Part shown: positions 25,005-35,076 of the stretch, one piece after another
Layout of the letters: each line of letters begins with the position of its first letter
How positions within the stretch are numbered: the stretch's first letter is position 1
Origin: Bacillota bacterium
GTDB taxonomy: Bacteria > Bacillota_I > Bacilli_A > Izemoplasmatales > Hujiaoplasmataceae
DNA: 64,000 bases
Reading direction: 5' to 3'
Assembly: GCA_018816905.1 (NCBI GenBank)
Contig: JAHIVB010000004.1
Coordinates: 1-64,000, forward strand
The notes under the pieces: generated by a model
Told to the model about the DNA's origin: nothing
Database searches by the model: none
What the model saw: the letters and a program-made list of their open reading frames with translations, nothing else
Position numbers and translations under genes: made by a program

Positions 25005-25547
25005 ATGAATCGTTTACAAACAAAATACAGCAGCGACATAATGCCAGCTTTACAGGCAAAATTTAATTATTCTTCCGTCATGGAAAGCCCTAAAGTGGCA
25101 AAAATTGTCATTAACATTGGGGTTGGAGATGCAGTAGCAAATCCAAAAGTATTAGATGATGCCGTAAGTGAATTAGCACAAATTACAGGTCAAAAACCAC
25201 TCGTTACCAAAGCAAAGAAATCCATCGCAAGCTTTAAGCTTCGTGAAGGGATGCCTATTGGCTGCAAAGTCACTTTGAGAGGCGAGAGAATGTTCCAATT
25301 CCTGGACAAATTGATTACCATCGCATTACCACGTGTACGTGACTTCAGAGGAGTAAACCCCAAAGGATTCGACGGACGTGGAAACTACACGCTAGGCGTC
25401 AAAGAGCAATTGATTTTTCCGGAAATCAATTACGACAAAGTCAATAAAATTCGTGGAATGGACATCGTCATCGTCACAACCGCAAAAACCGATCAAGAGG
25501 CTTTTGAGTTGTTGAGACTGTATGGCATGCCATTCAGAAAGAACTAG
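25005..25547 (+). CDS. rplE: 50S ribosomal protein L5
   Basis: The 180-residue product is a complete L5: [46 protein letters not shown], and the closing [12 protein letters not shown]. It binds 5S rRNA and forms bridge B1b with S13. The ATG at 25005 is preferred over the adjacent in-frame TTG at 25002, given AAGGGAG at 24991-24997. Confidence 0.97.
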   Translation: MNRLQTKYSSDIMPALQAKFNYSSVMESPKVAKIVINIGVGDAVANPKVLDDAVSELAQITGQKPLVTKAKKSIASFKLREGMPIGCKVTLRGERMFQFLDKLITIALPRVRDFRGVNPKGFDGRGNYTLGVKEQLIFPEINYDKVNKIRGMDIVIVTTAKTDQEAFELLRLYGMPFRKN

Positions 25548-25556
25548 GAGGAAAAC

Positions 25557-25742
25557 ATGGCAAAAACATCGATGAAAGTCAGACAAAAACGTGGTTCGAA
25601 GTTTCCAGTTAGAGACTATACAAGATGCGAACGTTGTGGACGTCCTCATTCAGTCTATCGCAAATTCAAACTATGTCGTATTTGCTTCCGTGAGTTGGCT
25701 TACAAGGGACAAATACCTGGCGTCAAAAAAGCAAGTTGGTAA
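25557..25742 (+). CDS. rpsN: 30S ribosomal protein S14, zinc-binding type
   Basis: The 61-residue product is the short C+ form, with Cys24, Cys27, Cys40 and Cys43 (CERC and CRIC) binding one zinc, and the closing [11 protein letters not shown]. Many Bacillota also keep a zinc-free paralogue; none is in this window. AGGAGG precedes the ATG. Confidence 0.97.
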   Translation: MAKTSMKVRQKRGSKFPVRDYTRCERCGRPHSVYRKFKLCRICFRELAYKGQIPGVKKASW

Positions 25743-25793
25743 TTATTATGATGAAAATAAATTCCTACAATCCAGGAAGGAGGCATTATTAAT

Positions 25794-26192
25794 ATGGTTA
25801 TGACAGATCCTATTGCGGATATGCTTACAAGAATCCGTAACGCAAATCAAATGAAAAAACAAACCGTGGACGTACCCGCTTCCAAGTTGAAAGTGGAAAT
25901 CCTTTCTTTGCTCAAGCAAGAAGGATTCATCACTGATTTTGAAGTTGTCAGCGGTGGTGTTCAAGCGAACATCAAAGTAACACTGAAATATTTACACAAT
26001 TCTGAAAGAGCGGTTAGGGGATTAAAGAAAATTTCCAAACCGGGATTAAGAGTATATGCCAAAACAGATGATCTTCCAAGAGTGTTGAATGGTTTAGGTA
26101 TCGCAATTGTCTCTACTTCAAGAGGCATCATGACAGATCGCGAAGCCAGAAAACAACAAATCGGTGGAGAAGTCTTAGCATATGTTTGGTAA
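25794..26192 (+). CDS. rpsH: 30S ribosomal protein S8
   Basis: The 132-residue product begins [15 protein letters not shown] after the start and ends in [26 protein letters not shown], both standard for S8. S8 nucleates the 30S platform and represses the spc operon in E. coli. Of ATGs 25794 and 25800, the first is better spaced from GGAAGGAGG at 25774-25782. Confidence 0.97.
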   Translation: MVMTDPIADMLTRIRNANQMKKQTVDVPASKLKVEILSLLKQEGFITDFEVVSGGVQANIKVTLKYLHNSERAVRGLKKISKPGLRVYAKTDDLPRVLNGLGIAIVSTSRGIMTDREARKQQIGGEVLAYVW

Positions 26193-26241
26193 TCAAACAT
26201 TCTAAAATTAGAGAAAGAATATACGGAGGTGCAAGAAAACT

Positions 26242-26784
26242 ATGAGTCGTGTTGGTAAACTAGCGATCCAAGTTCCCGCAGGTGCCAGTGTCGTTGTCGG
26301 AAAACAAAATTTAGTCACCGTCAAAGGACCAAAAGGAACATTAGAATTTTCATTCCATACGGACATGAAAATCGAAGTTGCTAATAACGAAGTTTCTGTA
26401 ACCCGACCATCAGATTCACTTCGCCATCGTGCCTTACATGGTACGACGAGAGCGTTGTTGAATAATATGGTTAAAGGTGTGACCGAAGGTTACACGAAGA
26501 TCCTTGACATTAAGGGTGTTGGTTACCGTGCTTCATTAAAAGACAGCAGTACATTAGTAGTAAGCGTTGGATATTCAAATCCAGTGGAAGTAGTGATTCC
26601 TGAAGGGCTAACCGTAGAGACTCCAATCAATACGGAAATCCACATCAAAGGAATCGATAAACAAGCGGTAGGAGAATTTGCCGCCAATGTTCGCAAAATC
26701 AGACAACCTGAACCCTATCTTGGTAAAGGTATCAGATATCGTGGCGAATATGTACGTCGTAAAGAAGGGAAAACTGCTAAGTAA
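26242..26784 (+). CDS. rplF: 50S ribosomal protein L6
   Basis: The 180-residue product begins MSRVGKLAIQVPAG, contains VTVKGPKGTLEFSF, and ends with the signature RKIRQPEPYLGKGIRYRGEYVRRKEGK. L6 lies at the factor-binding site near the sarcin-ricin loop. Preceded by GGAGGTG. Normal length. Confidence 0.97.
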   Translation: MSRVGKLAIQVPAGASVVVGKQNLVTVKGPKGTLEFSFHTDMKIEVANNEVSVTRPSDSLRHRALHGTTRALLNNMVKGVTEGYTKILDIKGVGYRASLKDSSTLVVSVGYSNPVEVVIPEGLTVETPINTEIHIKGIDKQAVGEFAANVRKIRQPEPYLGKGIRYRGEYVRRKEGKTAK

Positions 26785-26802
26785 TAGCAGGCGGGTGAAA
26801 AT

Positions 26803-27159
26803 ATGTTTAATCCAGTGAATAAAAACGTTCAACGTACGAAAAGACATTTTCGTATCAGAGCAACCGTCAAGGGAACAGCTGCAAGACCTCGTCTAAACGT
26901 TTTCCGTTCCAACAAAGGCATCTATTGTCAACTCATTGATGACATCGCAGGAGTAACTCTTGCAGCTGCTTCATCACTTGAACTCAAAGATGTATACGGC
27001 GGAAACATTGAAGCTGCAAAAGCAGTCGGTACGCTGATTGCAAAAAAAGCTCTTGAAAAAAATATCAAACTTGTCGTATTCGACCGCGGTGGCTACCTCT
27101 ACCACGGAAGAGTCAAAGCTTTGGCCGATGCTGCTCGAGAAGCAGGGCTAGAATTCTAA
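26803..27159 (+). CDS. rplR: 50S ribosomal protein L18
   Basis: The 118-residue product has [36 protein letters not shown] and the closing [28 protein letters not shown] pattern, in pieces typical of L18, which binds 5S rRNA. The ribosome site GGGTGA is weaker than at neighbouring genes. Confidence 0.97.
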   Translation: MFNPVNKNVQRTKRHFRIRATVKGTAARPRLNVFRSNKGIYCQLIDDIAGVTLAAASSLELKDVYGGNIEAAKAVGTLIAKKALEKNIKLVVFDRGGYLYHGRVKALADAAREAGLEF

Positions 27160-27175
27160 TGAAGGAGGGTACCCA

Positions 27176-27730
27176 ATGCTAGAGAATAATACCAGAGATG
27201 GTGCAAATTCAAAAAGACCATCCAAAGGATCTCGCACGAGAAAAAAAGAAGAAAAACTTTATGAAGAAAAAGTTGTCAATATTGGAAGGGTAACCAAAGT
27301 TGTCAAAGGTGGTAGACGTTTTAGTTTCTCTGCTTTAGTTGTGGTCGGTGACAGAAAAGGCAAAGTCGGTTTTGGTACCGGTAAAGCCAGTGAAGTTCCA
27401 GACGCAATCAAAAAAGCGATTGAAGACGCTAAGAAAAACATCATCACTGTTCCAATGAATGGAACAACGATTCCTCATACAATCACCGCTCGTTACGGTG
27501 CTGCCAAAGTCTTCTTACGTCCAGCCGTTGAGGGAACCGGAGTTATCGCAGGAGGACCTGTACGGGCCGTCCTTGAATTAGCCGGTGTTGAAGACGTATT
27601 AAGCAAATCATTAGGTTCAAATTCGCCAATCAATATCGTCAGAGCGACAGTTGAAGCACTCAAACAATCCAGAAACATCGAAGAAGTAGCTGCAACCAGA
27701 GGATTGACTGTTGAGGAGGTTTTGAAATAA
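27176..27730 (+). CDS. rpsE: 30S ribosomal protein S5
   Basis: The 184-residue product contains the S5 double-stranded RNA-binding fold, beginning [21 protein letters not shown], followed by [17 protein letters not shown] and [14 protein letters not shown]5 supports decoding accuracy and mRNA unwinding. A charged 30-residue tail ([23 protein letters not shown]) precedes the core and makes the protein longer than the 166-residue B. subtilis form. AAGGAGG lies in front of this start, so the tail is probably real. The stop overlaps the rpmD ATG. Confidence 0.96.
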   Translation: MLENNTRDGANSKRPSKGSRTRKKEEKLYEEKVVNIGRVTKVVKGGRRFSFSALVVVGDRKGKVGFGTGKASEVPDAIKKAIEDAKKNIITVPMNGTTIPHTITARYGAAKVFLRPAVEGTGVIAGGPVRAVLELAGVEDVLSKSLGSNSPINIVRATVEALKQSRNIEEVAATRGLTVEEVLK

Positions 27731-27912
27731 TGGCAAAAGTAAAAGTAACCTTGGTTAAAGGTTTGATGGGCCGTAAGCCTAACCAAGTCAAAACAGTGAA
27801 GGCTCTAGGCCTTACAAAACGGAATTCTTCCGTTGTAAGAGAAGAAAACGACGCTATTAACGGAATGATTAACACCATCCGTCATTTAGTAAAAGTCGAA
27901 GAAGTTAAGTAG
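27730..27912 (+). CDS. rpmD: 50S ribosomal protein L30
   Basis: The 60-residue product has [27 protein letters not shown], the L30 core, and ends shortly after [13 protein letters not shown]. Its ATG shares a base with the rpsE stop. L30 is absent from many reduced Mollicutes, so its presence speaks for a less reduced genome. Confidence 0.95.
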   Translation: MAKVKVTLVKGLMGRKPNQVKTVKALGLTKRNSSVVREENDAINGMINTIRHLVKVEEVK

Positions 27913-27923
27913 GAGGTGCGAAT

Positions 27924-28364
27924 ATGAAACTACATGAATTAAAACCCGTAGAAGGCGCAACTCACTACAAGAAAAGAGTTGGACGCGGCACAAGTAGTGG
28001 AACAGGAAAAACATCTGGACGTGGACAAAAAGGCCAAAACTCACGTACTGGTGGAGGAACTCGTTTAGGTTTTGAGGGTGGACAAACTCCCTTATTCAAA
28101 CGTCTTCCAAAAAGAGGATTCACAAACTATTTCAGAAAAGAATTTGCAGTTGTGAATTTGCTTGATCTTAACACTTATGAAAATGGGACTATCGTTACAC
28201 CCGAAGTACTATTGAAAGACCGTAAGGTCAGTGCTCTCAAGAGCGGAATCAAAGTTCTTGGAAAAGGTTCACTTTCTGTTAACCTTACTGTCAAAGCTCA
28301 TAAATTCTCGGCTTCTGCAAAGAAAGCAATTGAAGACGCCGGGGGCAAGATAGAGGTGATTTAA
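27924..28364 (+). CDS. rplO: 50S ribosomal protein L15
   Basis: The 146-residue product has the Gly-rich extension [22 protein letters not shown], then [18 protein letters not shown] and a compact C-terminal domain ending [12 protein letters not shown]15 acts in late 50S assembly. AGGAGGTG precedes the ATG; secY begins 2 bases after the stop. Confidence 0.97.
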   Translation: MKLHELKPVEGATHYKKRVGRGTSSGTGKTSGRGQKGQNSRTGGGTRLGFEGGQTPLFKRLPKRGFTNYFRKEFAVVNLLDLNTYENGTIVTPEVLLKDRKVSALKSGIKVLGKGSLSVNLTVKAHKFSASAKKAIEDAGGKIEVI

Positions 28365-28366
28365 AG

Positions 28367-29722
28367 ATGGGTACGCTAAAGAAGATATTGACAAATAAAA
28401 CTGTCTTAAAGAAAATCGGGTTTACATTACTTGCATTCTTGGTTTTCAAATTGCTCACTTACGTAACCATGCCTTTGATAGATTCCTCTTCGCTTACAGA
28501 ATTATTCAACAATAGCGGATTCTTAGGAATCGTCAACTCGATTTCTGGTAACGCGTTAAGTAACTATTCAGTCATCGCTCTTGGTATCAGCCCGTACATT
28601 ACGGCATCCATCGTGATTCAGATGTTACAAATGGATATTATTCCAGTCTTAAAAGAATGGAGTGAAGAAGGCGAAGTCGGACGTGCTAAAATTAGTCGTT
28701 TGACAAGATACGTCGCAATCTTTCTAGCATTCGTACAAGCTTTGGCTATGACGTTTGCATTCCATAGTTCCCAATCTCAACTATTCCAATACGGCGTAGC
28801 TGACTGGGCAACTTCAGGCGGAAGAAATTTATGGTTCTTAGTTTATTTCTACATTGCAGTCGTATTGACAGCAGGAACAGCTTTCATGATCTGGTTGGCA
28901 GACCAAATTACGTTGAAGGGTATCGGAAACGGTTCTTCAATGTTGATTGTTGCCGGTATCATCATGAGTTTCCCTGGAACCATTGCATCCTTGATTCAAT
29001 ACTACATCACCGATCCAAACAACGCAATTGCGACTCCGTCTCCTGTTCAGGGAGCATGGCAGGGATATGCTTTGTTCGGTGTCAGCATCTTGATGTTCAT
29101 CCTCGTTTTGGTCGGTGTGACTTACATGCAGGACTCACAACGCAAAATACCGATTCAATACGCTAACAGACCAGCAAGCTCGAAGTTTGCCGGAAAATCG
29201 GAATCGAACATACCGATCAAGATTAATACTGCTGGTGTTATTCCAGTTATCTTCTCATCGATTATCTTGAGTTTGCCAATGACGGTGGTTAGTTATCTCA
29301 ACGTTACGTCTGCAGCGGCAACCAACTGGTTCAATCAAATCTTTACTTACACTCAACCAATTGGATTTTTGCTCTATGTTGTTTTGATTGTCGTATTTAC
29401 ATTCTTCTATGCTTTCATTTTGATTAAACCTCAACAGATGGCAGAGAATTTACAAAAACAAAATGCTTACATCCCGGGTGTCAGACCTGGTGCTGAAACG
29501 GAAACTTACATTACGAAGACGTTATTCAGAATCACCGTTATTGGTGCGCTGTATCTCGTTATCATCGCAAGTTTACCAATCATAACGTCCGCGATACTTG
29601 GGCAAAACTATGCCAATATCGGTGGTACATCATTACTGATTATCGTTGGTGTTGCATTAGAAACCGCAAAACAAATCAATACAGACACGCAAGAGAAGGC
29701 ATATGCAGGTTTCATGAGATAA
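28367..29722 (+). CDS. secY: Preprotein translocase subunit SecY
   Basis: The 451-residue product is the pore-forming subunit of the Sec translocon. Ten membrane segments are visible. Landmarks are ALGISPYITASIVIQML in TM2, GIGNGSSMLIVAGI near residue 185, the cytosolic loop IPIQYANRPASSK near 265, and QNAYIPGVRPG near 365, where SecA and the ribosome dock. Coupled to rplO by a 2-base gap and to adk by a 3-base gap. Confidence 0.97.
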   Translation: MGTLKKILTNKTVLKKIGFTLLAFLVFKLLTYVTMPLIDSSSLTELFNNSGFLGIVNSISGNALSNYSVIALGISPYITASIVIQMLQMDIIPVLKEWSEEGEVGRAKISRLTRYVAIFLAFVQALAMTFAFHSSQSQLFQYGVADWATSGGRNLWFLVYFYIAVVLTAGTAFMIWLADQITLKGIGNGSSMLIVAGIIMSFPGTIASLIQYYITDPNNAIATPSPVQGAWQGYALFGVSILMFILVLVGVTYMQDSQRKIPIQYANRPASSKFAGKSESNIPIKINTAGVIPVIFSSIILSLPMTVVSYLNVTSAAATNWFNQIFTYTQPIGFLLYVVLIVVFTFFYAFILIKPQQMAENLQKQNAYIPGVRPGAETETYITKTLFRITVIGALYLVIIASLPIITSAILGQNYANIGGTSLLIIVGVALETAKQINTDTQEKAYAGFMR

Positions 29723-29725
29723 ATC

Positions 29726-30373
29726 ATGATAAATCTATTGATTATGGGAAAGCCGGGCGCCGGCAAAGGAACCCAGGCATCTAGACTACTTGAACATTAT
29801 CAGCTGACGCATATCTCCACCGGAGATATCTACCGGGAAGAAATGGCTAAGGATTCCGAAATCGGAAAACTTGCTAAAGAGTATATCGGGAAAGGTGAAC
29901 TGGTTCCCGACGACATAACCAACGATATCGTGAAAGAAGTTTTACACAAACAGGATTATCCAAAAGGCTTTATGCTTGATGGATTTCCTAGAACGAAGGC
30001 ACAAGCCGTGGCTCTTGACAAAATGATGGATGAATTAGGGATTACTCTGACTTCCGTCATCAATGTGGATGTCGATGACTCGGTGCTACTCGAAAGAATG
30101 GCAGGTCGAAGGGTCTGTTCAAATTGTGGAGCGACCTATCATATTCATTTTCACCCTCCTGTGAAGGATTGTGTTTGTGATTTGTGTGGCCATCCATTGA
30201 TTCAAAGAGAAGATGATCTGGAAGAATCGGTTCTAAACCGGCTCAAAATCTACAACGAAAAGACGAAACCACTACTCGATTACTACAAGAAAAAAGGTCT
30301 TCTGTTCGTTGTTAATGGTGATATGCCAAAAGATAAAGTATTCAGAATCATCACACAAAAACTAGGTGATTAA
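29726..30373 (+). CDS. adk: Adenylate kinase, zinc-binding LID
   Basis: The 215-residue enzyme converts ATP and AMP to two ADP. The P-loop GKPGAGKGT is at residues 8-16, DGFPRT near 85-90. The LID carries four cysteines (131, 134, 151, 154; CSNC and CDLC) that bind zinc, as in Gram-positive adenylate kinases. There is no good ribosome site, so translation probably depends on coupling with secY. The secY-adk-map-infA order is classic for Bacillota. Confidence 0.96.
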   Translation: MINLLIMGKPGAGKGTQASRLLEHYQLTHISTGDIYREEMAKDSEIGKLAKEYIGKGELVPDDITNDIVKEVLHKQDYPKGFMLDGFPRTKAQAVALDKMMDELGITLTSVINVDVDDSVLLERMAGRRVCSNCGATYHIHFHPPVKDCVCDLCGHPLIQREDDLEESVLNRLKIYNEKTKPLLDYYKKKGLLFVVNGDMPKDKVFRIITQKLGD

Positions 30374-30374
30374 T

Positions 30375-31124
30375 GTGGTAACGATCAAATCTCCAAGAGA
30401 AATCGGTTTAATGAGAGAAGCAGGAAGAATTGTCGCTTTGGCACATCAAGAAGTATCAAAGCACGTATTGCCTGGAATCTCTACGTTTGAACTGGATCAA
30501 ATCGTGGAAAAAACGATTCGTGATAACGATGCAATCCCGAGTTTTAAAAATTATAACGGATTTCCTTCTTCCGCATGCATATCGATTAACCAGGAAGTAG
30601 TCCATGGAATTCCATCCGTGAAACGGATTTTACAAAGCGGAGATATCGTATCTATCGATATCGGCGCTGTGTATAAAGGATATCATGGAGATTCAGCTTG
30701 GACATATGCATGTGGAGAGATTTCGTTAGAAGCTCAAAAATTACTTGAAGGTACAAAAGACAGTCTTTTTAAAGGACTTGAACAAGCGAAAAGCGGGAAC
30801 CGCTTAACGGACATTTCTCACGCCATACAGACACACGCTGAAAGCTTGGGATACTCAGTGGTGAGAGAATTCGTAGGACACGGTGTTGGCAAGCACCTTC
30901 ACGAAGATCCACAAATCCCGAATTTTGGTTTGCCGGGTCGGGGAATCACCTTACGAAAAGGAATGACCCTGGCAATCGAACCAATGATTAACGCTGGCAG
31001 AAAAGAAGTAAAAGTATTATCTGACGGATGGACGACCATCACACAAGATCAGTCTTTGAGTGCACACTTTGAGCATTCAATTCTGATTACTGACGATGGC
31101 TACGAAATCCTGACAAAGGTTTAA
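30375..31124 (+). CDS. map: Methionine aminopeptidase, type I
   Basis: The roughly 249-residue enzyme removes the initiator methionine. Metal ligands are visible: Asp in SIDIGA, Asp in GYHGDSAW, His in [12 protein letters not shown], Glu in AIEPM and Glu in FEHS. The GTG at 30375 is preferred over the upstream in-frame GTG at 30366 because AGGTGA at 30364-30369 is the likely ribosome site. It starts directly after the adk stop. Confidence 0.95.
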   Translation: MVTIKSPREIGLMREAGRIVALAHQEVSKHVLPGISTFELDQIVEKTIRDNDAIPSFKNYNGFPSSACISINQEVVHGIPSVKRILQSGDIVSIDIGAVYKGYHGDSAWTYACGEISLEAQKLLEGTKDSLFKGLEQAKSGNRLTDISHAIQTHAESLGYSVVREFVGHGVGKHLHEDPQIPNFGLPGRGITLRKGMTLAIEPMINAGRKEVKVLSDGWTTITQDQSLSAHFEHSILITDDGYEILTKV

Positions 31125-31139
31125 AAGAGGAGTGATTCA

Positions 31140-31361
31140 ATGTCAAAAAAAGATGATGTAATCGAAATGATTGGGACAGTAATAGAAGTCTTGCCAAATG
31201 CCCAATTTATCATCGAACTGGAAATTGGACATCGCATTATCGGTCACGTTTCTGGTAAAATCCGCATGCATTACATACGCATTTTACCAGGCGATAAAGT
31301 CAAAGTTGAACTTTCAACTTACGATCTAACACGTGGACGAATAACCTATCGAATGAACTAA
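31140..31361 (+). CDS. infA: Translation initiation factor IF-1
   Basis: The 73-residue product is a single OB-fold S1-like domain: [17 protein letters not shown], then [17 protein letters not shown] and [11 protein letters not shown]-1 binds the 30S A site during initiation. GAGGAGTG precedes the ATG. Located between map and rpmJ as usual in Bacillota. Confidence 0.97.
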   Translation: MSKKDDVIEMIGTVIEVLPNAQFIIELEIGHRIIGHVSGKIRMHYIRILPGDKVKVELSTYDLTRGRITYRMN

Positions 31362-31389
31362 ATTATAAGATTTTAGGGAGGTAAATGGT

Positions 31390-31506
31390 ATGAAAATTAG
31401 ACCATCTGTAAAAAAAATCTGTGACAAATGTAAAATCATCAAACGCAATGGCAATGTTATGGTCATTTGCGAAAATCCAAAACATAAACAAAGACAAGGT
31501 AAATAG
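31390..31506 (+). CDS. rpmJ: 50S ribosomal protein L36, zinc-binding type
   Basis: A 38-residue reading frame begins with ATG behind AGGGAGG and ends TAG at 31504-31506. It reads [15 protein letters not shown] and later [13 protein letters not shown]. Cys11, Cys14, Cys27 and His32 form the zinc site of the C+ form. It fills the gap between infA and rpsM exactly as expected. Confidence 0.97.
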   Translation: MKIRPSVKKICDKCKIIKRNGNVMVICENPKHKQRQGK

Positions 31507-31515
31507 GAGGAACCA

Positions 31516-31881
31516 ATGGCACGTATCGCAGGAGTAGATATTCCTAGAGAAAAGCGCGTTGTGATCTCTTTAACTTACGTTTATGGCATCGGCAAGACAA
31601 CTTCGCAAAAGATTTTGGCAGCTGCTGGTGTATCAGAAGACAAAAGAGTTAAAGATTTGACAGACGACGAAATCGTAAGAATTCGTCAAGAAGTACAAAA
31701 ATATAGAGTAGAAGGCGATCTCCGTAGAGAGGTTTCATTAAACATCAAACGTTTAATGGAAATCGGATCTTATCGTGGAATTCGTCACCGCAAAGGTTTG
31801 CCTGTTCGTGGACAAAACACACGTAACAACGCAAGAACTCGTAAGGGTCCAAGAAAAACCGTTGCGAATAAGAAGAAATAG
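31516..31881 (+). CDS. rpsM: 30S ribosomal protein S13
   Basis: The 121-residue product has [26 protein letters not shown] in pieces, [16 protein letters not shown] and the basic tail [18 protein letters not shown]13 contacts P-site tRNA and forms bridges to the 50S. AGGAGG precedes the start. Confidence 0.97.
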   Translation: MARIAGVDIPREKRVVISLTYVYGIGKTTSQKILAAAGVSEDKRVKDLTDDEIVRIRQEVQKYRVEGDLRREVSLNIKRLMEIGSYRGIRHRKGLPVRGQNTRNNARTRKGPRKTVANKKK

Positions 31882-31896
31882 GAGGGATGAATTAAT

Positions 31897-32283
31897 ATGG
31901 CTAATAAAGCAACTAAAAAACGTCGTGTGAAAAAAAATATTCCTTCTGGAGTAGCTCACATTCATTCGACTTTCAACAATACCATTATCACGATTACAGA
32001 TCCACAAGGCAATGCAATTGCATGGTCTTCAAGTGGAGCTATCGGATATAAGGGCAGTCGGAAATCCACTCCTTTCGCCGCAGGAATCGCAAGCGAAGCA
32101 GCAGCGAAAGCAGCGATGGATAACGGTGTGCAAAGAGTCGAAGTATCGGTAAAAGGACCAGGACCCGGAAGAGAAGCAGCTATTCGTAGCTTGCAAGTTG
32201 CCGGACTTGAAATTACAGCAATTAAAGACGTAACACCAGTTCCACATAACGGATGTCGTCCACCAAAACGGCCTCGCGGATAG
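31897..32283 (+). CDS. rpsK: 30S ribosomal protein S11
   Basis: The 128-residue product shows [31 protein letters not shown]-like sequence (here [13 protein letters not shown]), [15 protein letters not shown] and the closing [16 protein letters not shown]11 forms part of the 30S platform at the mRNA exit. Start follows AGGAGGG. Confidence 0.97.
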   Translation: MANKATKKRRVKKNIPSGVAHIHSTFNNTIITITDPQGNAIAWSSSGAIGYKGSRKSTPFAAGIASEAAAKAAMDNGVQRVEVSVKGPGPGREAAIRSLQVAGLEITAIKDVTPVPHNGCRPPKRPRG

Positions 32284-32295
32284 GAGGGTATTAAT

Positions 32296-33246
32296 TTGAA
32301 GGACTTGAAATTCGAAAAACCAAAAACCATTACTGAAGAAATTGATGACTTTTACGGAAGATTCGTCATCACGCCACTCGATCGTGGCTTCGGTATCACG
32401 ATTGGGAATTCTTTAAGACGAGTTTTATTGTCTTCCTTACCCGGAGCCGCAATTGTGAATGTTACAATTGACGGAGTTGAACATGAGTTTACTGCAATTG
32501 ACAATGTTGTAGAAGATGTAACAACCATCGTTCTCAATCTTAAAGGTGTCGTATTAACTATCGACAATCCTGATCCAAATGTTGAAAAACGTTTGGAAGT
32601 CATCGTAGATGGACCTTGTGACGTACACGCTTCAGACATCATCGCTGATGACGAAGTGACATTAGTCAACCCGGATCATTTTATTTGCCATGTCAACAAA
32701 GGCAAAAGATTCCGTATGGTTCTGCATGCAAGAAAAGGCAATGGATACGTCAGCGCAGATAAGAATGCACAATACGACAACATGGTAGGAGTCATTCCTA
32801 TCGACAGTCTTTTTACTCCAGTTGTGAAAGCAAACTACACTGTAGACAAAACCAGAGTTGATGACAATGCCGATCATGACAAATTGACAGTCGAAGTATG
32901 GACCAATGGTTCCATCGGACCGAAAGAAGCCATCGGAGTTGCATCCAAAATGATGATTGATCATCTGTATTCCATCGTTGAACTCTCAAACCGTGCAATG
33001 GCGGAAGACTTCATGATTGAACGCAAATCAGAAGAAGCAACAAGAAATCTTGAAAAACCGATTGAAGATCTCGATCTCTCAGTCCGTAGTTACAACTGCT
33101 TGAAGAGAGCGGGAATCCATACTCTTGGCGAACTTATCGAGAAAACCGAAGAGGATATGATGAAAGTTCGTAATCTGGGTAAAAAATCATTAAAAGAAGT
33201 GAAGCAAAAGCTTGAAGAATTAAATTTAAGCTTAGCAAAACACTAA
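32296..33246 (+). CDS. rpoA: RNA polymerase alpha subunit
   Basis: The 316-residue product is complete. The N-terminal dimerisation domain contains PLDRGFGITIGNSLRRVLLSSLPG and the C-terminal domain has LDLSVRSYNCLKRAGIHTLGELI, the surface that binds UP elements and activators. The start is TTG at 32296 behind GGAGGG. It lies between rpsK and rplQ in the normal alpha-operon order. Confidence 0.97.
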   Translation: MKDLKFEKPKTITEEIDDFYGRFVITPLDRGFGITIGNSLRRVLLSSLPGAAIVNVTIDGVEHEFTAIDNVVEDVTTIVLNLKGVVLTIDNPDPNVEKRLEVIVDGPCDVHASDIIADDEVTLVNPDHFICHVNKGKRFRMVLHARKGNGYVSADKNAQYDNMVGVIPIDSLFTPVVKANYTVDKTRVDDNADHDKLTVEVWTNGSIGPKEAIGVASKMMIDHLYSIVELSNRAMAEDFMIERKSEEATRNLEKPIEDLDLSVRSYNCLKRAGIHTLGELIEKTEEDMMKVRNLGKKSLKEVKQKLEELNLSLAKH

Positions 33247-33264
33247 TTTGTTAGGAGGATAGTC

Positions 33265-33624
33265 ATGGCTAGAGGATATACAAAACTTAACCGTAGCAGC
33301 GACAACCGTAAGGCGCTATTGAGAGACTTGGCAACGCAATTAATTTTGCATGACAAGATTGAGACCAGCGTCATCAAGGCAAAAGAGCTGAGACGTGTGA
33401 TTGAAAAACTAATTACACTCGCTAAAAAAGGCGATTTGAATTCTTTAAGGATTGCTTCCGAAACTGTTCGTACTTTAAAAATCGAAGATCAAACAGCTTT
33501 ACAGAAGCTTTTCAAAGAAATTGGACCTAAATACGCTGACCGCAATGGCGGATATACAAGAATCTACCGCATCGGAAACCGTTTGGGAGATGCTTGCCCA
33601 ATGGCAATCATCGAACTAGTTTAA
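33265..33624 (+). CDS. rplQ: 50S ribosomal protein L17
   Basis: The 119-residue product starts [28 protein letters not shown] and ends [25 protein letters not shown], both in the normal L17 pattern. It is the last gene of the superoperon; a strong terminator follows 15 bases downstream. In related bacteria the ECF transporter genes come next, but here they begin only at 39803. Confidence 0.97.
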   Translation: MARGYTKLNRSSDNRKALLRDLATQLILHDKIETSVIKAKELRRVIEKLITLAKKGDLNSLRIASETVRTLKIEDQTALQKLFKEIGPKYADRNGGYTRIYRIGNRLGDACPMAIIELV

Positions 33625-33639
33625 TCCAATCAAAACATT

Positions 33640-33670
33640 GATGACCTCCAATTGAGGTCATCTTTTTTTC
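33640..33670 (+). terminator. Terminator of the ribosomal superoperon
   Basis: Perfect 9-bp stem GATGACCTC / GAGGTCATC, loop CAATT, then TTTTTTT. Confidence 0.88.
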
Positions 33671-33691
33671 TATATCCAATCCCGTATTTCA

Positions 33692-33720
33692 TTTACAAAG
33701 TAGCATTGATTTGTTATAAT
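33692..33720 (+). promoter_or_regulatory. Promoter for the cysteine desulfidase gene
   Basis: TTTACA (33692-33697), a 17-base spacer, then TG-T-TATAAT (33715-33720). Confidence 0.78.
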
Positions 33721-33756
33721 TCGAGGTAGGCAATGATTCCTTAAGGAGATACACAA

Positions 33757-35034
33757 ATGGTTCCATATGAAAAAGAGTTTCTACAGATACTTCAAGAAGA
33801 ATTAGTTCCTGCACTAGGCTGTACAGAACCCATCGCCATAGCTTTTGCAGGTGCGAAAGCAAGAGAAGTACTCGGTGGATTTCCAACAAAAATCAATGTT
33901 AAATGCAGCGGGAGTTTGCTCAAAAATATCAAATGTGTTAGCGTCCCCAACACCAAACTTCATGGTGTTGAGGCGAGCGTGCTTTCCGGACTGATTGCAG
34001 GAGATTCTAGTAAAGGGATGGAAGTGCTGTCAAACTTCAGTGAATCGGATGTTTTAGAAGTTGAAAAATTGCAAAAAAAAGCCATCTGTAAAGTTGAACT
34101 ATTGAAATCCCCGCTCAATCTTCATTTCATTGTCAGATATGAAAATTCAGAAGGTTCTTCTGAAGTTGAAATTCAGAATCTTCATACTAATATCACTCGA
34201 ATTTTAAAAAACAATGTAGTCTTGTACGAAGCCGAAAATGATTTACTTAAATATTATGGTGTCTTAACAGATCGAAGTTTCTTTTCCGTTGAGAATATTT
34301 ATGAGTTTGCAAAAAAAGCAAACATTGATGATTTGAAAATCATTATGGGGCCACAAGTCATTTTAAACATGGAGATTGCGGAAGAAGGATTTTCAAAACA
34401 ATATGGAGTTTCGATTGGAGAAGCAATTCTTAATTTCGATAAAACAACTTTCGGAAAAATGAAAGCTTTTGCGGCAAGTGCATCGGAAGCTAGAATGTGT
34501 GGATCTAGTTTACCCGTTATTACCAATTCAGGTTCGGGTAACCAAGGAATTGCATCTTCAGTCCCTGTGATTGTCTATGCTATCGAAAATAAGATTCCTG
34601 AAGAAGAAATGTATCGTGCACTTGCACTTTCAAACCTTCTGACCATTTATCAGAAAAACCATATTGGTAGACTATCCGCATTTTGTGGAGCCATAAGTGC
34701 AAGTTGTGGTGCTGGAGCTGCAGTGACCTACCTCGCCGGAGGCGGCCTTGACCAAATAAAAATGACCGTGGTCAATTCTTTGGCAGATGCTTCTGGAATT
34801 GTATGCGATGGCGCAAAAGCATCCTGTGCTTCAAAAATCGCCTCAAGTTTAGAGTCTGCCTTTATCGGTCATTATATCGCAATGAACAAAAAGGTATATC
34901 CACCCTATAGTGGAATTCTTGGCAAAGATGCAGATGAAACGATAACTTATGTCGGCCGAATAGCAAAAGACGGCATGAAAGACATGAACGACGTTATTTT
35001 GGAAGTCATGATGGAAAACAAGGAATCTTGTTAA
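33757..35034 (+). CDS. L-cysteine desulfidase family protein (CyuA/UPF0597)
   Basis: The 425-residue product matches the UPF0597/YhaM family, relatives of the L-serine dehydratase alpha fold that degrade L-cysteine to pyruvate, ammonia and sulfide. Visible features are ALGCTEPIAIAFAGAKA near residue 25, SGSGNQGIASSVPVI near 265 and the Cys-rich stretch SASCGAGAAVTYLAGG...CDGAKASCASKI near 310-365. The conserved cysteines are those proposed to hold an iron-sulfur cluster. Start ATG follows AAGGAG. It has its own promoter and terminator and sits directly behind the ribosomal operon. Confidence 0.8.
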   Translation: MVPYEKEFLQILQEELVPALGCTEPIAIAFAGAKAREVLGGFPTKINVKCSGSLLKNIKCVSVPNTKLHGVEASVLSGLIAGDSSKGMEVLSNFSESDVLEVEKLQKKAICKVELLKSPLNLHFIVRYENSEGSSEVEIQNLHTNITRILKNNVVLYEAENDLLKYYGVLTDRSFFSVENIYEFAKKANIDDLKIIMGPQVILNMEIAEEGFSKQYGVSIGEAILNFDKTTFGKMKAFAASASEARMCGSSLPVITNSGSGNQGIASSVPVIVYAIENKIPEEEMYRALALSNLLTIYQKNHIGRLSAFCGAISASCGAGAAVTYLAGGGLDQIKMTVVNSLADASGIVCDGAKASCASKIASSLESAFIGHYIAMNKKVYPPYSGILGKDADETITYVGRIAKDGMKDMNDVILEVMMENKESC

Positions 35035-35036
35035 CA

Positions 35037-35076
35037 AAAAAATAGAACCTATTGAAACTAGGTTCTATTTTTTTTA
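35037..35076. terminator. Bidirectional terminator
   Basis: Stem AAAATAGAACCTA / TAGGTTCTATTTT with loop TTGAAAC. It serves the plus-strand desulfidase gene and reaches the stop of the minus-strand permease gene. Confidence 0.87.

Noticed and set aside
30366-31124. Reading TGA as tryptophan (Mycoplasma code)
   Set aside because: Many genes end in TGA at positions that fit normal protein lengths and overlap junctions, and tryptophan is written TGG throughout, so the standard bacterial code applies.
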